NCBI GenBank assembly: GCA_937879855.1 | Contig: CALFMO010000023.1 | Span: 53,864-117,863, forward strand | From: an uncultured Acidobacteriaceae bacterium | Lineage (GTDB): Bacteria; Acidobacteriota; Terriglobia; Terriglobales; Acidobacteriaceae | Direction: 5' to 3' | DNA: 64,000 nucleotides | Shown here: positions 59,054 to 64,000 of the stretch, piece by piece | Numbering within the stretch: the first letter of the stretch is position 1 | Layout of the letters: each line of letters opens with the position of its first letter | Program-made: the position numbers and the translations under genes | Notes under the pieces: generated by a model | The model's database searches: none | Seen by the model: the letters and a program-made list of their open reading frames with translations, nothing else | Told to the model about the DNA's origin: nothing

Positions 59054-60369
59054 CTGAGAACGTCTTCACTCCTCACACAGAGCCGCAAGCGGAACCAACG
59101 TTGCGCCGCAACCTGGAACTGCCAAAGGGTGTCTTGCAGAAGAACCTCAAGACCTTCGTTTATCTGGGCGCGGCAATGCTGGTGATTTTGGCGGCCCTCT
59201 TCAGCTCGTCTGGAAAAAAGATGCCTGGACAACAGGCGAGCCTCAAAGGGCAACCCCCCCAACCAGCCTTGCAGGACAACACCGACAGCAATGTACAGGA
59301 GTTGAAGAACCAGCTTCAGGCCGAACGTCAGAAAGAACAGCAGGCGACAATGGCCGCCGCTGCGATGGGAGATTCAGCGCTTGCGTCTGCGACGCCCCAA
59401 CAGCGGGCTGCGGCCGCGGCCTATGGGCCGACCGGCCTTGCCGCGCCATGCGTTCCGGGCCAGCCCTGCTCGCAAGGTCAGCAGAGCAACATGCAGATGC
59501 AACTCACGCCTGTGCAACAGCAGGCACAGTTGATCGCTGCGAAAGAACGCGAACGGGCTGACAACTCCCGTTTCGCTTCCAATCTTGTGTACTCCCGCTC
59601 TGCCGATCCGCCGCAACAACAACAGCAAGGCCAGACGATGCCCGCCCAATATGGCCCTGCCGAACGGCAGACAAACAGCAGTCTCGTCTCCCCACCAGCC
59701 GAAGGAAAACAAGAGGACACGCCCGGAGGGTATAAACGCCCACTGGAGGCCAATGTCGATTCGGCCGTCGGTCAGCCCTATCTCGTTTACGAAGGTTCGG
59801 TTCTGGACACTGTTCTTATGAATCGCCTCGATGGCGATGCCGTTGGGCCGGTGAAAGTCCTTGTCTCAAATCCGTTGTATTCCCACGATCATCAACACGT
59901 GATCATTCCCGAGGGAACGGTTGTTCTGGGTGAGGCAAAGAAGATTGGAGCGGCGGGCTTCGGCCAACAGCGCCGGATGGCCGTCGTTTTTCACCGCCTG
60001 ATTATGCCAGACGGTTACTCCGTCGATCTCGATCAGTTCCAAGGCCTCGACCAGATCGGAGAGGAAGGGCTGAAAGATAAGGTCAACAACCACTACCTCC
60101 AAATCTTCGGCACCTCGATAGCTTTGGGTGTCGTTGCTGGAGCAAGCCAGATCACGCAGGGCGGCGGGACCATCACCACGAGCGGTTCCCAGGCATTCAC
60201 CAATGGGGCTGCTGGCAGTGTTTCGCAGTCTGCCACCACGATCCTTGACCGCTTCATACAGATACCGCCCACCATCACGATTCGGGAGGGCCACCGCGTA
60301 AAAGTGTATTTCACGCAGGACTTGCTTCTTCCTGCGTACTCGAACCACACTATTCCACAGACGTTTTGA
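59050..60369 (+). CDS. trbI: TrbI/VirB10-like protein
   Basis: A 439-residue protein: cytoplasmic N-terminus, one membrane helix (about 36-55), a long Gln/Pro/Ala-rich periplasmic linker (about 65-220) and a C-terminal VirB10 beta-barrel domain (V-Y-E-G-S-V-L-D-T-V-L-M-N-R near 245, then I-I-P-E-G-T-V-V-L-G near 285). VirB10 proteins span both membranes and gate the channel. The start overlaps the trbG stop (ATGA). Confidence 0.92.
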   Translation: MTENVFTPHTEPQAEPTLRRNLELPKGVLQKNLKTFVYLGAAMLVILAALFSSSGKKMPGQQASLKGQPPQPALQDNTDSNVQELKNQLQAERQKEQQATMAAAAMGDSALASATPQQRAAAAAYGPTGLAAPCVPGQPCSQGQQSNMQMQLTPVQQQAQLIAAKERERADNSRFASNLVYSRSADPPQQQQQGQTMPAQYGPAERQTNSSLVSPPAEGKQEDTPGGYKRPLEANVDSAVGQPYLVYEGSVLDTVLMNRLDGDAVGPVKVLVSNPLYSHDHQHVIIPEGTVVLGEAKKIGAAGFGQQRRMAVVFHRLIMPDGYSVDLDQFQGLDQIGEEGLKDKVNNHYLQIFGTSIALGVVAGASQITQGGGTITTSGSQAFTNGAAGSVSQSATTILDRFIQIPPTITIREGHRVKVYFTQDLLLPAYSNHTIPQTF

Positions 60370-60380
60370 GGAGGCTTTCC

Positions 60381-60680
60381 ATGCGAATCGTTACCCTCTC
60401 CCTCTTAGTTCTGTGGACTCTCACCCTTGCCGGCTGTCAGAGCAAAGCGGCAAAAGTGAAACAGTTGCAGGATCAGTACAACGCCGAATACCCGCCCTAT
60501 GCCAAGGAATGCCTGGAGGAAGACAACTCCGGAGCCACAAGACTTCTGACAGGGCAGACTCTGACCAAGGAGCAGATGGCTGACCTCGAAGCCAAGAAGA
60601 AAGAACGAGATGCACGGTGCAAGCCACAGGCCGACCGTCTTGCGCAGCTCCAGAAAGAGATTCTCGCTGCACAGCAGTAA
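60381..60680 (+). CDS. Conjugation lipoprotein (TrbH/TrbK-like position)
   Basis: ATG 60381 follows GGAGGCTTTCC; a start at 60366 overlapping trbI is also possible. The 99-residue protein has a lipobox (T-L-A-G-C near residue 19), then a helical, charged region with several Lys/Gln/Glu and two Cys in the mature part. Small lipoproteins in such operons (TrbH, TrbK, VirB7) stabilise the channel or give entry exclusion. The exact type is uncertain. Confidence 0.72.
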   Translation: MRIVTLSLLVLWTLTLAGCQSKAAKVKQLQDQYNAEYPPYAKECLEEDNSGATRLLTGQTLTKEQMADLEAKKKERDARCKPQADRLAQLQKEILAAQQ

Positions 60681-60734
60681 AGCCGTACCGCTGTAAAGCC
60701 TCACGAAACCAACGGCGACGAAGGGACGAGACAA

Positions 60735-61616
60735 ATGAAGAAACTAACCCTTACCGTGCTCGCCGTTGGGTTTGCGGCAGCATTGCAACCGCTCGCGAGT
60801 GCCCAGTTCGGTTCCGGCATCGTGTTCGACCCGACACAGTCGGGCCATGCCGTTGTGCAAATCGAACACGAAGAACAATCCATCTCCAACCAAATCCACC
60901 AGATTGAGCAAGGCCAACAAATCTTCACCAACACCGTCAAGATTGCAACAACGGCGTTACAAGCCTACAACGTCGCAAAACAGCAATACGAGCTCACGCA
61001 CCAGATGATTCTCGCGCCAAGGATGCTCTATGCGCGGTTTCTGTCTCCAACGTCGGACCTGCTACTCCTGCAGCAAATCTCGAATACCTATGGCAATTCG
61101 ATGGGGTGGCTCAATTCGGCTAATACGGGGAAGGGGGCAGCATCCGCTTACCAGCAAGTTAGCGTTCCGAACACCAGCCACATGATACCCGGCTACGGTA
61201 CCGCGAGTATGGCCGGGCAGCTGCAAATTGCCGCGCAGGGCGCCACTGTCGACATCAGCGATTCAGTAATGACAAACAACCTGCAAGTACTCGGGACCAT
61301 CCGCGCCAACCAGACCACACGACAAACGGACATTGCGAGTCTTGAGGCCGCAACCCAAACCCAGGACCCGTCGCAGCAAACCATCATGGCTGAACTTCAG
61401 CGCATTAACCAAGCTCTGCTCTTGCAACTGCGCACATTGCAAGACGCAAACCAAATCAACGCCAATCTTGCCCTGCAGCAGATTGTTGCCCAAAAGCAGC
61501 AGCAGGACGCCATGAAATCGGCATTTCGTGACTCGGCGGGGTACGAGAGCTACTACAACGCCAACGTAACGACCACCAGCGGTGGTGCAGCGAATCTCCT
61601 CACGCAAGCGTACTGA
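60735..61616 (+). CDS. trbJ: TrbJ/VirB5-like protein
   Basis: A 293-residue exported protein with a signal peptide (about 1-22, ending A-S-A-Q-F). A long helical, Gln-rich body follows (E-H-E-E-Q-S-I-S-N-Q-I-H-Q-I-E-Q-G-Q-Q), typical of VirB5/TrbJ minor pilins at the pilus tip. GACGAAGGGACGAGACAA precedes the ATG. It overlaps none of its neighbours but keeps the operon order. Confidence 0.87.
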   Translation: MKKLTLTVLAVGFAAALQPLASAQFGSGIVFDPTQSGHAVVQIEHEEQSISNQIHQIEQGQQIFTNTVKIATTALQAYNVAKQQYELTHQMILAPRMLYARFLSPTSDLLLLQQISNTYGNSMGWLNSANTGKGAASAYQQVSVPNTSHMIPGYGTASMAGQLQIAAQGATVDISDSVMTNNLQVLGTIRANQTTRQTDIASLEAATQTQDPSQQTIMAELQRINQALLLQLRTLQDANQINANLALQQIVAQKQQQDAMKSAFRDSAGYESYYNANVTTTSGGAANLLTQAY

Positions 61617-61653
61617 CGAGACGCCAGTAAGAGAAGACAGGAGGGCACAGAAC

Positions 61654-62514
61654 ATGGGTACAGGTCTTTTTGACTATATCGCTCAGGCGTGCCGATCGCT
61701 TGCGGCTACGGCTGCCCCCTCTATTACAGCGATGGGGATTCACATCGTCATAGCGCTCGCCACCATCATGTTGGTTTGGTTCGGCGTTCAGGAGGCGCTG
61801 GCATCGGCGCACGGTGGGCCAGGGTTCAGCATGGGGAGGTTCCTCAACCTCTTCATGCTGCTCACCTTTGCCTACGTGATGGTGAACTACTACGACAGTT
61901 CCATCCCCGGACTTGGATTCTCCATCAAGGGCTTCATTGACGGAGGCACAATCAATCTTGTGAACCTGATTGGGGCAGATGGTTCCGCCACCATGCTGAA
62001 CGAGATCCACACGGCATCCTCAAAGACGGGACCATCCTTACTGAATAGTCTGATGTCTCCGTACTACGCGATTGTGTACTTTGTCGTTCAGTTCCTGTTA
62101 GCCCTGCTGGCTGGAATCATTTCCGCAATTCTGGCCTATGGCGCGATTGCGGCAACGATCATCGGATTACTCGGGCCGATCTTTATCCCGCTTCTTGTCT
62201 TCGACAAGCTCGATTGGCTGTTTTGGAGTTGGCTTAAGGCGTATCTCGGATTCAGCTTTTACAAAGTCGTAGCCGCAGCCACGATGAATGTTCTGTCTCA
62301 TGTTCTGACCAACTACTACATCCAACTTGGCCAGAGCATGTCAGATCCTTCAACCATGGTTCAGACGCTGCCCCTTCTCATTCTGCTTGTATTGGTCAAC
62401 ATCTACATTCTCTTCAAGATTCCGACCATGACTCACAGCCTATTCACTGGCGGTACTGGCGGCCACGGTGGAGGCTTGGGCATGGCAATGATGGCGATAC
62501 GGGCGGCGATGTGA
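61654..62514 (+). CDS. trbL: TrbL/VirB6-like polytopic membrane protein
   Basis: ATG 61654 (M-G-T-G-L-F-D-Y-I) follows CAGGAGG. The 286-residue protein has about six membrane helices (around 22-45, 62-82, 128-150, 155-180, 183-205 and 238-258) and the VirB6/TrbL arrangement with a conserved W-S-W-L-K-A-Y region near 195. It forms the inner-membrane part of the channel. The C-terminus is Gly/Met-rich. Confidence 0.88.
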   Translation: MGTGLFDYIAQACRSLAATAAPSITAMGIHIVIALATIMLVWFGVQEALASAHGGPGFSMGRFLNLFMLLTFAYVMVNYYDSSIPGLGFSIKGFIDGGTINLVNLIGADGSATMLNEIHTASSKTGPSLLNSLMSPYYAIVYFVVQFLLALLAGIISAILAYGAIAATIIGLLGPIFIPLLVFDKLDWLFWSWLKAYLGFSFYKVVAAATMNVLSHVLTNYYIQLGQSMSDPSTMVQTLPLLILLVLVNIYILFKIPTMTHSLFTGGTGGHGGGLGMAMMAIRAAM

Positions 62515-62539
62515 ACGGCGAGAGAAATAGAGGTCACAG

Positions 62540-63238
62540 ATGAGCACAGAAACAACGAATATGGAAACCAAAGCGACCCCAGAAATCACCCGAGCCGCAG
62601 AGCGTTATTTGGAGCAATACGGGGACCCGTTGGTGATGAACACCTATCTTAAGGTGACCATTCTTGCGATGGCCGCCGTCTGTATCGCGCTGGCGGCGCT
62701 CACCTTCAAGAGTCAGCAAGCGCTCGCCAACATGCACCCAATGATCGTGCGCATTAACGACGTGGGCCACGCGGAAGCGATCGACTATCGGAACTTTCAG
62801 TATCGCCCACAGGAAGCGGAGAACAAGTATTACCTCACCCGCTGGGCGGAACTGTATTTCAGCCGCAATCGCTTCACGATCGAACGGGATCAAACGCAGT
62901 CGCTTTACTTCCTCAATAGCGATGTGCAACGTGCCGTGATCGACCAGGAACGCAAGGACAACAGCATTCAGAATTACGTCAAAGACAGCAGCTTGCCGTA
63001 TGTCGATGTGGAGATCAAGAACGTGATCCTTGACGACCTGCGACAGTCGCCGTATTCGGCGCGCATCGAGTTCGAGAAGGTGTACACCAACCCCGCGGAT
63101 CATTCCGAACTCAAGCGGGAGCGATGGACAGCCAGCGTCACCTATGTCTTTCGCGAGAGTGTGAAAAACAATGAGCTTGCCGTAAACCCTCTCGGCCTGA
63201 CCATCGTGCGCTTCCGGGCCGACCAGGCGTTCAGCTAA
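62540..63238 (+). CDS. trbF: TrbF/VirB8-like protein
   Basis: A 232-residue inner-membrane protein with one membrane helix (about 36-58) and a periplasmic NTF2-like VirB8 domain (Y-F-L-N-S-D-V-Q-R near 132, W-T-A-S-V-T-Y-V-F near 194). VirB8/TrbF nucleates assembly of the secretion machine. It follows trbL by 25 bases and is the last type IV secretion gene visible. Confidence 0.88.
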   Translation: MSTETTNMETKATPEITRAAERYLEQYGDPLVMNTYLKVTILAMAAVCIALAALTFKSQQALANMHPMIVRINDVGHAEAIDYRNFQYRPQEAENKYYLTRWAELYFSRNRFTIERDQTQSLYFLNSDVQRAVIDQERKDNSIQNYVKDSSLPYVDVEIKNVILDDLRQSPYSARIEFEKVYTNPADHSELKRERWTASVTYVFRESVKNNELAVNPLGLTIVRFRADQAFS

Positions 63239-63756
63239 AGATTCAGGAATTCATCGACCTGCCCAGAGACTTATTCATGTCATTTCGTGCTACTAATCCG
63301 GCTAGCTTTTCCCACCTGTCCTCGTGTCCGGTGGAGTCGGCGAACAAGAGCGTTTCGACGCGCAACTACGGTGGCGAATTGCGTCCTTCTTGCCGTGGAC
63401 ATGCCCGCTCGAATCGAGCCGCGATTGTAACGACCTTCCCTAGCCGACACGCAGATGACAACTTTGCTCTGGAGCGTGTCTGCCGTTATGTATCCCGTCT
63501 TTTGCTCGGTCACAGCTTCGAGGCCTTTCCGGCGCCCGGCGGCACTCGGTCTTCTGCTTCGCATCTAGCGCCCCTTCAGGGTCTCGGTTCCTCCCTAAAC
63601 AAGTTTGGGAACCCCGGCAAAGAACGCCCCTCAAACTTCTTTCGGGCCCCTCCCAGAAAGCAGACATTCGGCACTTGGGAGCCGGGCCCACTCGCTAAGC
63701 TCTGCCCAGTGTGACCCGAGCAACAACGGGCGAATTCAACAAACGGAGACACTGTC
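63239..63756. other. Gene-poor stretch between trbF and ssb
   Basis: About 520 bases. A 145-codon ORF at 63277-63714 has a low-complexity Pro/Ser/Arg translation, no ribosome site and overlapping antisense frames of equal length, so I do not call it. A conjugation leader-region regulatory element here cannot be excluded, but I see no clear repeat. Confidence 0.4.
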
Positions 63757-64000
63757 ATGTACCAGAACAAAGTAACCCTCATCGGCTTTCTCGGCAGCAA
63801 CCCCGAAGCTCGCACCAACAGCGCGGACTTCAGCGTCACTAATCTCTCGCTGGCAACCAAGTCCTCCTATAAGAAGGATGGCAAGTACATCTCGCACACG
63901 GAATGGCACCGTTGCGTCGTCTTCGGCAAGCTCTCGGAGTTCGCAAAGACGCTCACCAAGGGCGCACATATCCAGGTGGAAGGCGAACTGCGCAGCCGGG
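63757..64000 (+). CDS. ssb: Single-stranded DNA-binding protein (3' partial)
   Basis: ATG 63757 has GGAG 9 bases upstream. The 81 visible residues are the SSB OB-fold: M-Y-Q-N-K-V-T-L-I-G-F-L-G at the start, then T-E-W-H-R-C-V-V-F-G-K near 48 and H-I-Q-V-E-G-E-L-R near 71. The window ends inside the gene. Conjugative elements often carry their own ssb to protect the incoming single strand. Confidence 0.95.
   Translation, partial: MYQNKVTLIGFLGSNPEARTNSADFSVTNLSLATKSSYKKDGKYISHTEWHRCVVFGKLSEFAKTLTKGAHIQVEGELRSR

Larger units (their letters stand above)
52853..64000. mobile_element. Integrative conjugative element, left part (continues past window)
   Basis: Starts at the tRNA-Glu attachment core with a tyrosine integrase reading toward it, then an excisionase-like HTH protein, a 42-bp inverted-repeat regulatory region, ten type IV secretion genes of the Trb family and ssb. 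Relaxase, coupling protein and VirB11-like ATPase are not in the window and must lie beyond 64 kb if the element is complete. Confidence 0.75.

Noticed and set aside
63277..63714. A 145-codon ORF between trbF and ssb
   Set aside because: Low-complexity Pro/Ser/Arg translation, no ribosome site, and equally long ORFs on the opposite strand; looks like a GC-rich shadow.
1..64000. CRISPR arrays, rRNA genes and insertion-sequence transposases
   Set aside because: No regularly spaced repeats, rRNA segments or transposase proteins were seen in the window.

Overview
The window looks like accessory DNA from an Acidobacteriota soil bacterium of the Terriglobia type. The main clues are an Oar-like TonB-dependent receptor with a carboxypeptidase-regulatory N-terminal domain, a second carboxypeptidase-regulatory-like protein, GC-rich coding DNA, and the mix of short-chain dehydrogenases, SnoaL/NTF2 proteins and sigma-54 activators. 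This taxonomic call is an inference from protein families.

Layout. (1) 0-11.7 kb is probably chromosomal: a copper/heavy-metal block (CzcC/TolC-like outer-membrane factor, c-type cytochrome, DUF5666 protein, CopB-type P-ATPase), a MarR regulator with a membrane protein, two small proteins, a TonB-dependent receptor, a PAP2 phosphatase and a carboxypeptidase-regulatory-like protein. (2) 11.77-52.85 kb is a composite island. Three related attachment-type ends punctuate it, at 11.77-11.86, 45.66-45.75 and 52.71-52.85 kb. Two of them end in the 3' half of a tRNA gene, clearly tRNA-Glu at 52.8 kb. The island starts with a decayed second copy of the conjugation genes trbC-trbD-trbE, in which about 240 bp are inverted. 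It then carries cargo: old-yellow-enzyme, several SDRs, TetR/thioesterase, an RND tripartite pump, an RsbW-like ATPase, metallo-beta-lactamase-fold hydrolase, hydroxyacid dehydrogenase, LysR, alpha/beta hydrolases, isochorismatase-family hydrolase, a frameshifted azoreductase, NTF2-like proteins and a cyclic-nucleotide-domain/thioredoxin-reductase-like fusion. Two sigma-54 activator + STAS modules lie at 37-42 and 46-50 kb. (3) From 52.85 kb to the end is the start of an apparently intact integrative conjugative element: tyrosine integrase, MerR/excisionase-type HTH protein, then a P-type (Trb/VirB) type IV secretion operon trbC-D-E-G-I-lipoprotein-J-L-F, then ssb, cut by the window end.

How it may work. 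The cargo reads as a stress or xenobiotic response island. It appears to be wired by at least three regulatory systems visible in the DNA: a TetR operator (GACCG-N2-CGGTC, four copies) around the RND pump; a recurrent LysR-type promoter cassette of about 170 bp in front of different genes; and sigma-54 (-24/-12) promoters in front of the STAS operons and one SDR.

The most unusual structure is a 79-bp inverted repeat (78/79 identical) flanking the LysR gene at 30.1-31.5 kb. Its inversion would place LysR back-to-back with the neighbouring SDR, so it is a candidate invertible regulatory switch. Many oxidoreductases in the island lack expected catalytic residues or are truncated, which indicates rapid turnover of cargo.
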